Shown in pieces: positions 54,622 to 63,910 of a DNA stretch of 64,000 bases (positions within the stretch are counted from its first letter, which is position 1; every line of letters begins with the position of its first letter). The notes below the pieces were generated by a model. It worked only from the letters and a program-made list of their open reading frames with translations. It had not been told where the DNA came from and made no database searches. The position numbers were made by a program, and so were the translations under genes. Origin of the DNA: Chitinophaga pinensis (GTDB lineage: Bacteria; Bacteroidota; Bacteroidia; NS11-12g; UBA955); NCBI GenBank assembly GCA_945877575.1, contig CAMDUE010000001.1, forward strand, positions 186,001 to 250,000, read 5' to 3'.

Positions 54622-57531
54622 TTAACGATAATTCTTAATGTGCTTTGAAGAACCCGCTTTATAATACTTGATTTTACCTGAACCATCTTTGTTTAATAAT
54701 TGGGTCTTACCAATTCCCAATTGATCCAAACGATCTTTCAATAAAACCATATCACCGGCAACAACAATCACCATTTTATCTGTATCCAAATATTTCTTAG
54801 CCAACGCATTTAGTTCGTCTTTAGACAACGATTCAAGCACAGCAAGTTGCTCATCAGCGTAGTTATCGGGAAGATTTCTAGATGCCATTTGAGCAATGAA
54901 ACCTGCCTTTTGACCTAAGGTTTCATAATCAAGAGCCTGAGAAGCGATCAAGGCTGATTTGGTGAATTCAAACTCTTCGTTGCTCATTCCCTCTTCTTTA
55001 TACTTATTCACCATCCAAATAATCTCATTGATGGCACTGTCTGTGGTTTCAGCTTTAACCCCCGCAGAAATTACATAATAGCCAGGCATGTTTTTAAACG
55101 ATGGACTAAATCCACCTCTGATGCCATAGGTCCAACCTTTTTCCTCTCTAATCTTCAAATTCATGCGGCTATTAAAGTTACCAGCCAAGGCAAAGTTCAT
55201 GATACCGTTTTTGAAGAAATCGCCTTTGTAATCATAAGGAAGTGATTTAAAGCCCATCATGATATCGCTTTGCTCAGCATCAGTATATTGAACACCGAAA
55301 ACTTGTGAAGTTGCGAATTCTTGTGGCATCACCGGAAGAACAACTTGGATATTTGCTTTTGGCAATTTGCTAAAGAAATTCAATTTTTGAGACACTTCTT
55401 CGGAGGTAATTGGTCCAACCACAACCAATCTTGAATTGTTCGAGTTGAAATAACTTTCGTAGTATTTCTTGCAGTCTGCAATGTTTACTTTAGACAATTC
55501 ATCTGCCGAAGTGTAGTGACCGAATGGACTTTCACCATAATTCAAACGAGCCCATGCATTTGACATGCCTGAAGATCTGGAAGACAGATTGCTTTTGGCA
55601 CCTTCAACCGCACGTTTTCTGATTTTTTTGAATTCTGCTTCATCCCAACGAGGCTCAAACATCATTTCTTCCATCAATTTAACCGCTTGATCTAAATTTG
55701 ATTTCTCGCATTCCAAATAGAGTGAGAATCCGGTAGAACTGTTTGAGAAACCTATGCTGGCACCCAATTTTTCAAGTGCATTTTCTAATTGCTCAGGCGT
55801 TTTATTTTTGGTTCCCTCGCCTAAAATTGCAGCTGTTAAACTTGCAACACCCCAAGGAATATCTTTTCCATTTTCAAGTAATTCACCGCCTTCTATGCCA
55901 AAAGTCACATAGACTCTAGAGGTTTCATCAAAGTTTGAGGTATACACTTTTACCCCATTAGACAATTCTGATCTGTTGATTTTAGGAACGGTAACTGGTT
56001 TAATTGCAGAGGGAGTAGGTCTGATGCTACGATCAAAATTATCTTTCACCTCTCTGAGTTGAAGATTTTGGTATTCTAAATCTAATGCAACGCTTTTGTA
56101 ATTGGCATTGGGGTTAACACTTTCATATTTGGGTGCTTTTTCACCTTCAGCGACTGTTAATGGTTGAATATCAATCACTGAGTTAAATTTGCCTTTAAGG
56201 TATTTTTTATACACTCTTAAAATATCTTCTCGGGTAATTTTCTGATATCTGTTTGCTTCGTCTGCAAGAGAATATAAAGCCCCAGAATCGTTTTTAATAT
56301 CTAGATACCACACGGTACTTAAGAAATTTGCTTTTCTCTCAACGCTTTCAAATCCCCCAGAAAAAGAAGACAAAAGATTTTGTTTAGCGCGACTTAAATC
56401 TTCGTTACTGAAGTTGTTAAATTCAAAAGAATCAACCACTTTCATGAGTTCCTCTTTCATTTTAAACATATCAGACCAAGGATAACCCACCATAGTGAAA
56501 CTGAATTCACCGGCTAATTCGTGATTGATAACGCTCAATGGATTGTTATTCACGTTTAACTGTAGTGCTTTTTCAGAATCCAAAAAACGCTTATACAATA
56601 CGGATGATTTGGTACCACCCATTAAATAAGCGAGTAAATCAAGAGCCGCCTCATCTTCATGGTAAGCAGGCACCGTTGGATAGGTGATATACATCAAAGG
56701 CACAGGAGCATTTGCATCCTGAACGCTTTTTACTCTTTCTTTTTCAATAGCAATGGGCTTAACGCGCTTTTTCTTCACTGATTTACCAGCAGGAATCCCT
56801 CCGAAATATTTTTCTGTCCACTTAACAACTTCAGCTACATTTACATCACCTGAAACTATGATACAAGCGTTGTTAGGACCGTACCAACGCAGGAAGAAAT
56901 TCTTCAAATCATTGCTATCAGCTCTATCAAGATCGTCTACAAATCCAATGGTTGACCAACTGTAAGGATGATCAGAAGGATATAATTCTTGATCTTTAAC
57001 TTCCATCAAAAATCCAAAAGGTTGATCGTATCTTTCGTCTTTTTCGTTCTTAACGGTACTTCTTTGATTTTCAAATTTCTCTTTGGTAAAACCTTCTAGA
57101 AAGAAACCCATACGATCTGCTTCCATCCAAAGTGCTGTTTCGGTGAAATTAGAGGGGAAAGTTTCTACATAGACCGTTCTATCGCGAGTGGTATTTCCGT
57201 TGACTTCACCTCCGTATTCTTTGATGATTTTAAAATGCTCTTCATCAGCCACATGCTTTGAACCTTGAAACAACATATGTTCAAAAAAGTGTGCGAATCC
57301 TGATTTCCCTGGAGTTTCTCTTGCTGAACCTACATGGTAAGTTACGTTAATGTGAGCAACTGGGTCTGAGTGATCTTCACTCACAATCAACTCTAATCCA
57401 TTTGGGAGAACATAATGTTCATAAGGGATTACTAATTTACCGGGAACCGCATTGACCTTTTTGATCATTGTTGCTTGAGCGAACAAACCGCTTGAAAGCA
57501 AACTAAATGCGACAATGAAAAGTTTTCTCAT
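54622..57531 (-). CDS. Exported M16 family zinc metallopeptidase, two-domain form
   Basis: About 969 residues. A signal peptide (LFIVAFSLLSSGLFAQ) starts at the ATG at 57531. The longest frame begins 38 codons upstream at 57645 but would place the promoter inside the gene. The zinc motif HxxEH is in HFFEHMLFQGSKH, with the downstream glutamate in RSTVKNEKDER. A second M16 domain (from about residue 520, SNGVKVYTSNFDETSRVYVT) lacks HxxEH and is expected to complete the clamshell, as in pitrilysin and insulinase relatives. Likely periplasmic peptide degradation. Alone in its transcript. Confidence 0.93.
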   Translation of the reverse strand: MRKLFIVAFSLLSSGLFAQATMIKKVNAVPGKLVIPYEHYVLPNGLELIVSEDHSDPVAHINVTYHVGSARETPGKSGFAHFFEHMLFQGSKHVADEEHFKIIKEYGGEVNGNTTRDRTVYVETFPSNFTETALWMEADRMGFFLEGFTKEKFENQRSTVKNEKDERYDQPFGFLMEVKDQELYPSDHPYSWSTIGFVDDLDRADSNDLKNFFLRWYGPNNACIIVSGDVNVAEVVKWTEKYFGGIPAGKSVKKKRVKPIAIEKERVKSVQDANAPVPLMYITYPTVPAYHEDEAALDLLAYLMGGTKSSVLYKRFLDSEKALQLNVNNNPLSVINHELAGEFSFTMVGYPWSDMFKMKEELMKVVDSFEFNNFSNEDLSRAKQNLLSSFSGGFESVERKANFLSTVWYLDIKNDSGALYSLADEANRYQKITREDILRVYKKYLKGKFNSVIDIQPLTVAEGEKAPKYESVNPNANYKSVALDLEYQNLQLREVKDNFDRSIRPTPSAIKPVTVPKINRSELSNGVKVYTSNFDETSRVYVTFGIEGGELLENGKDIPWGVASLTAAILGEGTKNKTPEQLENALEKLGASIGFSNSSTGFSLYLECEKSNLDQAVKLMEEMMFEPRWDEAEFKKIRKRAVEGAKSNLSSRSSGMSNAWARLNYGESPFGHYTSADELSKVNIADCKKYYESYFNSNNSRLVVVGPITSEEVSQKLNFFSKLPKANIQVVLPVMPQEFATSQVFGVQYTDAEQSDIMMGFKSLPYDYKGDFFKNGIMNFALAGNFNSRMNLKIREEKGWTYGIRGGFSPSFKNMPGYYVISAGVKAETTDSAINEIIWMVNKYKEEGMSNEEFEFTKSALIASQALDYETLGQKAGFIAQMASRNLPDNYADEQLAVLESLSKDELNALAKKYLDTDKMVIVVAGDMVLLKDRLDQLGIGKTQLLNKDGSGKIKYYKAGSSKHIKNYR

Positions 57532-57538
57532 AAAAAAG

Positions 57539-57569
57539 CAAAAATAACCCCAAAAGGTCTTAGTATCAA
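57539..57569 (-). promoter_or_regulatory. Promoter of the M16 peptidase gene (TTG-N20-TATTTTTG)
   Basis: On the minus strand TTG at 57567-57569, a 20-base spacer and TATTTTTG at 57539-57546 match the consensus. The -7 box ends seven bases before the ATG at 57531, so the mRNA is nearly leaderless. This also excludes the longer start at 57645. Confidence 0.75.
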
Positions 57570-57624
57570 GTATGTTAGATAATTGGTATAAATAATAAGA
57601 CGAAAGAGAAAACGATTTGATGTG

Positions 57625-57632
57625 TATTTTTG
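57625..57632 (+). promoter_or_regulatory. -7 promoter element of the CxxCH T9SS gene
   Basis: TATTTTTG matches TAnnTTTG exactly, 35 bases before the ATG at 57668. No TTG is seen at normal spacing; it is back to back with the M16 peptidase promoter. Confidence 0.45.
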
Positions 57633-57667
57633 TCTTATTATTCACGAAAGACCATTAATTAAAGCTT

Positions 57668-60301
57668 ATGAAGACATTTTACATAAAATCCAGTATTTTC
57701 ATTCTGGGCATTCTGGGAGTTTCCACCTTCCAGATTCATAGTAGTTCTAGCGGAAATTCATCTCCGAGAACTGGCGCTCCCAATGAGAGCACTTGTACTT
57801 CTTGTCATACCGGAAATTCATTGCAAACAAGCGGTACCAATCACGGTCGAATTAAATTGACCGGCAACTTTACCGGCAATGGATATATTCCAGATTCCAC
57901 CTATAGGATTGTACTATCTTATAAGGAAACAGGCAAATCGAAGTTTGGATTTATGGTTACTGCTTTGAATAAAAATAATACAGCGGCGGGCACATTCACA
58001 AGTTTAAACAATAGAACAGGAACATTTAGTTCAACCGTTTCTGGTTCTGCACGTTATTATGTGGAACACAGCAGTCAAGGCACTGGTGCCGTTGCAACGG
58101 ACTCTGCCGCTTGGGTATTTGAATGGACAGCTCCAAGCAGTAATGTAGGCAATGTTAATTTTTACATAGCATTGAATGTTGCTGATAACAATGGAGGAAC
58201 TGGAGGGGATGTGATTTACAACAAAACAATTTCTATATCTCCTAGCAGTCTTTTACCAAAGGCAAAGGCCAGCTTAAAATCTAGCGTGGTTTGTACTTTT
58301 GCTCAGAATCAATTTTCAGCTTCATCTACCAATAATCCTACTTCATATTCTTGGAGTTTTCCCGGAGGAACCCCATCAACTTCTGCTGACTCCACCCCTA
58401 CTGTTCAGTATTCTGCTACGGGTGCTAGAATTGCTATTTTGAAGAGTTTCAACTCAAAAGGAAGTTCATTGAATGATACTATATCTTTCAATGTACTAAT
58501 TGGCGCTTCCGCACCAATTCTGAACACCAATGGAAATATCCTTCCGTTGTGTGAAGGAGATACGACAACCATTGAAATATTACCTATGAGCAACCATTCC
58601 TACGTCTGGAATAACGGCACTACAGGTACAACATTAAAAACAGATACCGCTGGTAAGTTCTTTGCTGTAGCAACAAGAACCAATGGATGTAAACAGACTT
58701 CACGAGAGATTGCAGTTTTGGGCTTAAAGGCTCCAAAGTTTGATGTATCATTTGGAAGCAGTGGCGATAGCGCTTGTATTGGTGAACCCTTATTGATTTT
58801 TACAACTGATAAAAATGGATTTAGTGATTCATATTCCATCTCTTCTCGTACAGGTCCTTATGATACAGACTCATTTATTACGAAGTCTTTGTCTTTAGGA
58901 GCAAATTCAATTAAGGTTTGGTCTAAAAACACAGGTGGTTGCATCAGCTCATCCACTACAAAACAAATTTTTGGTGCAGATACTTTATCCGCTCCCACAA
59001 TCTCGGTGAGCGGAAAAACTATTAATTCAGTCACCTTTAAATGGAATGCAGTGAGAGATTTAATCAGTTATCAATACTCTACAAATAAGGGTAAAACTTG
59101 GGCTAATCCAACCGGAGGTAAAACTACAGACTCTCAAACAATTTCCATTTCAGATCCATATGACAAAGTTGAATTCTGGTTACGAGCCAATACAAAATAT
59201 TATTGTGGTGTAACTCGAATTGCCAAAATCACAGGTACAGGAACGGGTTGTAAAGATATTGACTTCAACTTTACCGCTAGTGATACAACTCCATGCTTCG
59301 GGACGTCCGTTCAGTTTAAATTAGGAAAGTTGTCAAATAAAACTAATTACTCTTGGAACTTTGACAGTACTGCCACTAAGGATACTATCTTTTTAATTAA
59401 TGCCTCAAAATTCAAAAGATTTACGGCTAGTGTAATAGACTCAAGTCAATTGGCTTGTGGATATTACTCCAAGTTCATTGACTTAACAGTGAATGTTATT
59501 GACACACCCCGATTTAATTTGAAATTATCTGCAACAGAAGGTTGTGGACAAAAGCAGATTACGGTACCAGTAGATTTCAATAATTTTAATTCCTTGGATA
59601 CTATTTGGATAGTTTCCAGCAAGGGAACTAAAAGATTTACCACCACAAACGATGTTTCCATTTCGGGCGTAAATAAAGAAGCCTTCGTATTCTTTTATAC
59701 TTCTAATGAAAATTGTCAATCGGAACTTTCCGATGAAATCAATTTAAAAATGGTTGACAGTATGAGTCCTAGCTTTTCTAGTAGTTGGATGAATGATTTC
59801 AAGTATAAATTTGAATCATCCATTGACACCAACCAAGCCATCCATGAATGGAGAATGAACGACAAAAATGGCTTACTCTTATCAAATTTGGCTGGTTTTG
59901 AATATGATTTTATTGATTCACCCAGTCAGATTATAAACATATACCATTCAGTTCAACCCAAAGCTTCATTATCTTTTGAAAATCCTTGTGTGTTTTCAAA
60001 GACCGAAGAATTTAAATCAAACAATTTAAATGCGTTGTCATTTAAGAAATCTGAGATTACCGTTTATCCCAATCCCATTAAAGTTGGACAGAAATTAGCG
60101 GTTACTTTCCAAAATAATGAGACGAAAATTGAGTTTGTTAATCTTTTTGATTTAACCGGTAAGTATGTAGGAAAAGTAGAGGTAAACGGCAATTCATTGA
60201 CACTTCCCTCTAAATTAAAGAGCGGCGTCTATTTAATTGAAATTCAATCTAATTTAGGAATATTTAAGACTCAAATTTCTCTTTTAGATAACGAGCTGTA
60301 A
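57668..60301 (+). CDS. Secreted T9SS protein with CxxCH motif and choice-of-anchor/Reeler-like N-terminal domain
   Basis: An 877-residue protein. An N-terminal signal (FILGILGVSTFQ) is followed at residues 43-47 by CTSCH, a c-type heme motif, in the context GAPNESTCTSCHTG. A beta domain of the choice-of-anchor V (Reeler-like) type follows to about residue 190 (NVNFYIALNVADNNGGTGG). Then come a PKD-like module (PTSYSWSFPGGTPS), Ig-like segments, a fibronectin III-like piece (VSGKTINSVTFKWNAV) and a T9SS type A domain (ITVYPNPIKVGQ, LKSGVYLIEIQ). Whether heme is attached is unknown. The 3' end overlaps uvrA by 38 bases. Function unknown. Confidence 0.85.
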   Translation: MKTFYIKSSIFILGILGVSTFQIHSSSSGNSSPRTGAPNESTCTSCHTGNSLQTSGTNHGRIKLTGNFTGNGYIPDSTYRIVLSYKETGKSKFGFMVTALNKNNTAAGTFTSLNNRTGTFSSTVSGSARYYVEHSSQGTGAVATDSAAWVFEWTAPSSNVGNVNFYIALNVADNNGGTGGDVIYNKTISISPSSLLPKAKASLKSSVVCTFAQNQFSASSTNNPTSYSWSFPGGTPSTSADSTPTVQYSATGARIAILKSFNSKGSSLNDTISFNVLIGASAPILNTNGNILPLCEGDTTTIEILPMSNHSYVWNNGTTGTTLKTDTAGKFFAVATRTNGCKQTSREIAVLGLKAPKFDVSFGSSGDSACIGEPLLIFTTDKNGFSDSYSISSRTGPYDTDSFITKSLSLGANSIKVWSKNTGGCISSSTTKQIFGADTLSAPTISVSGKTINSVTFKWNAVRDLISYQYSTNKGKTWANPTGGKTTDSQTISISDPYDKVEFWLRANTKYYCGVTRIAKITGTGTGCKDIDFNFTASDTTPCFGTSVQFKLGKLSNKTNYSWNFDSTATKDTIFLINASKFKRFTASVIDSSQLACGYYSKFIDLTVNVIDTPRFNLKLSATEGCGQKQITVPVDFNNFNSLDTIWIVSSKGTKRFTTTNDVSISGVNKEAFVFFYTSNENCQSELSDEINLKMVDSMSPSFSSSWMNDFKYKFESSIDTNQAIHEWRMNDKNGLLLSNLAGFEYDFIDSPSQIINIYHSVQPKASLSFENPCVFSKTEEFKSNNLNALSFKKSEITVYPNPIKVGQKLAVTFQNNETKIEFVNLFDLTGKYVGKVEVNGNSLTLPSKLKSGVYLIEIQSNLGIFKTQISLLDNEL

Positions 60302-63038
60302 TACTTTCAGAAACATTTAGGATTTGAGGGGTGGGACCTTGAAAAACCAAGCTTCCACCTGCATCTCCTGCCTCGGGACCTAAGTCAATAATCCAATCTG
60401 CACATTTTATTACATCTAAATTGTGCTCAATACATAAAACGGTATTCCCTTGTTCAATTAATGCATTGAAGGATGTTAAGAGTTTTTGAATATCATAAAA
60501 ATGCAGTCCTGTAGTTGGTTCGTCAAAGATGAACATCACACCTCCCTCTTTGAAGGGATTGGCTTTACTTAAATAAAACGCGAGCTTAACTCGCTGAGCC
60601 TCTCCACCACTCAATGTATTGCTTCCTTGTCCAAGTTTAACATATCCGAGTCCCACTTTTTGTAATGGCAGTAATTTGTCTACAATATTCTTTTCGGATT
60701 GGAAAAAGATAACCGCATCATCAACAGTTAAATCAAGAACATCTGAAATGTTCTTGCCGTTGTATTCTGATTCAAGGACTTCTTTTTTAAATCTTTTTCC
60801 GTTACAAACTTCGCAGGTCAGTTTGATGTCGGCCATAAACTGCATTTCAATTACTGTTTCGCCTTCTCCTTGACAATTATCGCAACGACCACCGTCTACA
60901 TTAAATGAGAAATGAGAAGGTTTAAATCCGTTGCGTTTGGATACTGACGTTTTCGAATACAACTCGCGGATATCATCATACGCTTTCACATAAGTGACAG
61001 GATTGGATCTTGAACTTTTACCAATTGGATTTTGATCTACAAATTCCACCGATTTTAATAGATGCAAATCACCTTCCAATTTTTTAAATGTACCGGGTTT
61101 GGCGGTAGTAAATTGTTTTAACTCTCTGGCTAATGCTGGATATAAAACTTGTTTTATTAGAGTGGTCTTTCCTGATCCTGAAACACCGGAAACAGCAACC
61201 AGTGAATTCAGCGGAATATCAATTGAAATATTCTTTAAATTATTTGCTTGGGCCCCTAACAGCGAAATTTTCGATGCTGGTTTACGCAAAATTGGCAATT
61301 CTATTTTGTTTATTCCAGTAAGATAGCTTCCTGTGAGGCTATCTTCTGATTCTAATAACTGTTGAAAATTACCATTGAAAATCAATTTCCCGCCTTGACT
61401 ACCTGCAAACGGACCAATATCTATGATTCTATCGGCTTGCTTCATTACGTCTTCGTCATGTTCAACCACAATCACTGTATTTCCTTCCGCTTGAAGTTCT
61501 TTAAGGACACCAATAAGACGTTCTGTATCTCTAGAATGCAATCCAATACTTGGTTCATCGAGAATATACATTGAACCTGTCAGATTTGAACCCAAGTTAG
61601 TTGCCAAATTAATTCGTTGACTCTCGCCCCCACTTAACGAGTTTGAAAGCCTGCTCAGAGATAGATATCCCAATCCAACAGCCTTCAAAAAACCAAGTCT
61701 TGTTTCAATTTCTTGTAGTATGCGAGCGGCAATTTCAGTGTCCGTGTTGGAAAGTTCAATAAAACGGAAAAAATCATGCGCGTCATCTACTGTTTTGAGC
61801 AATAAATCTTGAATGCTCGTATCGGCAATCTTTACGTATCCCGCTTCCTTTCGAAGTCTAGTGCCTCTGCAATCAGGGCAAACGGTTTTTCCGCGATAAC
61901 GAGCGGCCAAAACCCTGTATTGGATTTTGTAATTATTCTCCTCAAGGTGCTTGAAAAAATCGTTGATACCCAAAATTTTGCCGTTTCCTTTCCATAGAAT
62001 ATTCTTTTCTTGGGATGTTAAATCGGCATACGCTCTGTGAATGGGGAACTCAACTTTTACAGCAGCTTTGATGAAATGCTCTTTCCACTCTCCCATGATT
62101 TCGCCTCTCCAAGGGGCGACACATCCTTCGTAAACACTGATTGAATTATCTGGAATAACTAAATCTTCATCGATACCTAAAACAGATCCAAATCCTTCGC
62201 ATTTTTTACACGCCCCATATGGATTATTAAAACTCAGAAAGTCTTTGGATGGAATTTCAAAAGTGATTCCGTCAAGTTCAAACCTATTGTTGAAGTCAAA
62301 CTGTTCTTGTGATTTATGATTTATAATAACACAGTCACCGTTAGATTCCCAAAAAGCGGTTTCAATAGAATCATACAATCTGGATGAAAAGTCATCAGAT
62401 TCTTTATCAATTTTAATTCTATCAATTACAATGAAGGATTGATTTAAATCGATTCCTGTATTGTTTTCTATAAGGTCGTCAACTTTGAATATTTCGTGAT
62501 TGGAGTATATTCTCGAAAATCCCTTTTTCTGAATAATTGATAATAATTCAGGTTCTTCATCCATAATTGGCGATAGAACTAGAATGAGTTCTCCTTCATT
62601 CAATGTATTACAGAAATTAAATACATCTTGGGGTGTATCTCTCTTTACTTCTCGACCAGAAATGGGAGATATGGTTTTTCCAACTCTAGAATACAACAGT
62701 TTTAGATAATCATAAATTTCTGTTGAAGTAGCCACGGTGCTTCTAGGGTTGTGAGTATTCACTTTTTGCTCAATAGCAATTGCAGGACATAATCCTTCAA
62801 TGAAATCGACTGCAGGCTTCTTCATTCGACCCATGAACTGACGAGCGTAAGCACTCAGGGATTCCACATATCGTCTTTGTCCTTCGGCAAAGAGCGTATC
62901 AAAAACGAGGCTAGATTTACCTGAGCCTGAAACCCCGGTAACTACAGTGAATGAATTTTGTTGGAATTCAACGTCAATGCCTTGAAGGTTGTGTTGACGT
63001 GCGTTTTTTATGGAAATTTTTGTTGTGTCAATACTCAT
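60264..63038 (-). CDS. uvrA: Excinuclease ABC subunit A
   Basis: UvrA (about 924 residues) recognises bulky DNA damage and loads UvrB in nucleotide excision repair. Two ABC modules are present: Walker A GVSGSGKSS (about residue 30) and GVSGSGKTT (about 620), with signatures LSGGESQRINLA and LSGGEAQRVKLA. Zinc-binding pairs are CKKCEGFG with CPDCRGTRL, and CDNCQGEGE with CEVCNGKRF. ATG at 63038 starts the family-like MSIDTTKISIKNARQHNL; the longer frame to 63074 lies inside the upstream gene. ATGA at 63035-63038 couples it to a DUF4249 lipoprotein gene, an unexpected partner. No uvrB nearby. Confidence 0.97.
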   Translation of the reverse strand: MSIDTTKISIKNARQHNLQGIDVEFQQNSFTVVTGVSGSGKSSLVFDTLFAEGQRRYVESLSAYARQFMGRMKKPAVDFIEGLCPAIAIEQKVNTHNPRSTVATSTEIYDYLKLLYSRVGKTISPISGREVKRDTPQDVFNFCNTLNEGELILVLSPIMDEEPELLSIIQKKGFSRIYSNHEIFKVDDLIENNTGIDLNQSFIVIDRIKIDKESDDFSSRLYDSIETAFWESNGDCVIINHKSQEQFDFNNRFELDGITFEIPSKDFLSFNNPYGACKKCEGFGSVLGIDEDLVIPDNSISVYEGCVAPWRGEIMGEWKEHFIKAAVKVEFPIHRAYADLTSQEKNILWKGNGKILGINDFFKHLEENNYKIQYRVLAARYRGKTVCPDCRGTRLRKEAGYVKIADTSIQDLLLKTVDDAHDFFRFIELSNTDTEIAARILQEIETRLGFLKAVGLGYLSLSRLSNSLSGGESQRINLATNLGSNLTGSMYILDEPSIGLHSRDTERLIGVLKELQAEGNTVIVVEHDEDVMKQADRIIDIGPFAGSQGGKLIFNGNFQQLLESEDSLTGSYLTGINKIELPILRKPASKISLLGAQANNLKNISIDIPLNSLVAVSGVSGSGKTTLIKQVLYPALARELKQFTTAKPGTFKKLEGDLHLLKSVEFVDQNPIGKSSRSNPVTYVKAYDDIRELYSKTSVSKRNGFKPSHFSFNVDGGRCDNCQGEGETVIEMQFMADIKLTCEVCNGKRFKKEVLESEYNGKNISDVLDLTVDDAVIFFQSEKNIVDKLLPLQKVGLGYVKLGQGSNTLSGGEAQRVKLAFYLSKANPFKEGGVMFIFDEPTTGLHFYDIQKLLTSFNALIEQGNTVLCIEHNLDVIKCADWIIDLGPEAGDAGGSLVFQGPTPQILNVSESITARYLKEKFES

Positions 63039-63910
63039 CGAATAGTATCCTTTGTAATAGAAGCTCCTGCACATATTCCAATTCCACCTTGCATATTCGT
63101 AAATATTGGAGATGGATCGGAAAATGGTCCACCTTGTGTTTGATAATCACCCACTGATTTCATGTACTTAAAATAGTCTGGACTTAAACTTTTAACCACG
63201 ACTAAAAATTTATAGGGAAATCCCGATGAATATCCGTAGGGCGTTGAAAATTTCAATAATTTAGTTTGGCCATTAAATTCAACATCCTGTAAGATAAGAG
63301 CTCCATCTGAATTTGTAACTGGGTTCTCAGCGATTTCAGGATTTTCAGGAAAAACGGGCATAAGGATCCATTCGTTGAGTAATGCTTGGTACCTAAAAAT
63401 ACCTATTTCATAAAAATTCAGTTCATTTCCAGGGTCATTGATATTGAAACTTATGGTACCAGTGTAAAATCCGAGGGAATCTTTATTTGTTGAGTCTTTC
63501 CATATTGCTTTACCTGCAACAAAAGAACGAGGAATTTCAAATTGGCCATAAACCATTGGGAAATCACTGAGTTCAACAGACAATGAATATTTGTTACCTA
63601 ACTTAGGTTTATAATTGGTATTATAAGACCCACCATTTAAAAAGGAATAATTGAGTATTTCTTCTTTTGAAGTTGATTGGTCTAGAATTTTGACAATGGC
63701 ATTTTCAATGGGATCAGCCCCAACAGTATCGTTGATTGCCAATGATTTTGCCACTTTCACTTGAATCACATTATCATTATCTGCAAAGGCATAGACAACC
63801 AATCGCTTTTTAAATTCTACCCCATCAGTTGGCAGATTTTTATCGCACGATACAAAGGTAAATAATGCGAAAATCAAATAAAACGCTGGTAAATTATTCA
63901 AGTATTTCAT
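63035..63910 (-). CDS. DUF4249 family outer-membrane lipoprotein
   Basis: A 291-residue lipoprotein. The signal ends with the lipobox-like LFTFVSCDKNLP, so the mature protein starts at a lipidated cysteine. The body is beta-rich, with a typical DUF4249 N-terminal pattern: RLVVYAFADNDNVIQVKVAK, then PIENAIVKILDQS and GNKYSLSVEL. Its start overlaps the stop of a TonB-dependent receptor gene by one base (TAATG) and its stop overlaps the uvrA start. DUF4249 lipoproteins regularly accompany TonB receptors and are thought to act as surface partners, as SusD does for SusC; substrate unknown. Confidence 0.88.
   Translation of the reverse strand: MKYLNNLPAFYLIFALFTFVSCDKNLPTDGVEFKKRLVVYAFADNDNVIQVKVAKSLAINDTVGADPIENAIVKILDQSTSKEEILNYSFLNGGSYNTNYKPKLGNKYSLSVELSDFPMVYGQFEIPRSFVAGKAIWKDSTNKDSLGFYTGTISFNINDPGNELNFYEIGIFRYQALLNEWILMPVFPENPEIAENPVTNSDGALILQDVEFNGQTKLLKFSTPYGYSSGFPYKFLVVVKSLSPDYFKYMKSVGDYQTQGGPFSDPSPIFTNMQGGIGICAGASITKDTIR

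Noticed and set aside
57532..57645. N-terminal extension of 38 residues on the M16 peptidase.
   Set aside because: A promoter with ideal spacing lies inside it (57539-57569), and the internal ATG at 57531 begins a proper signal peptide.
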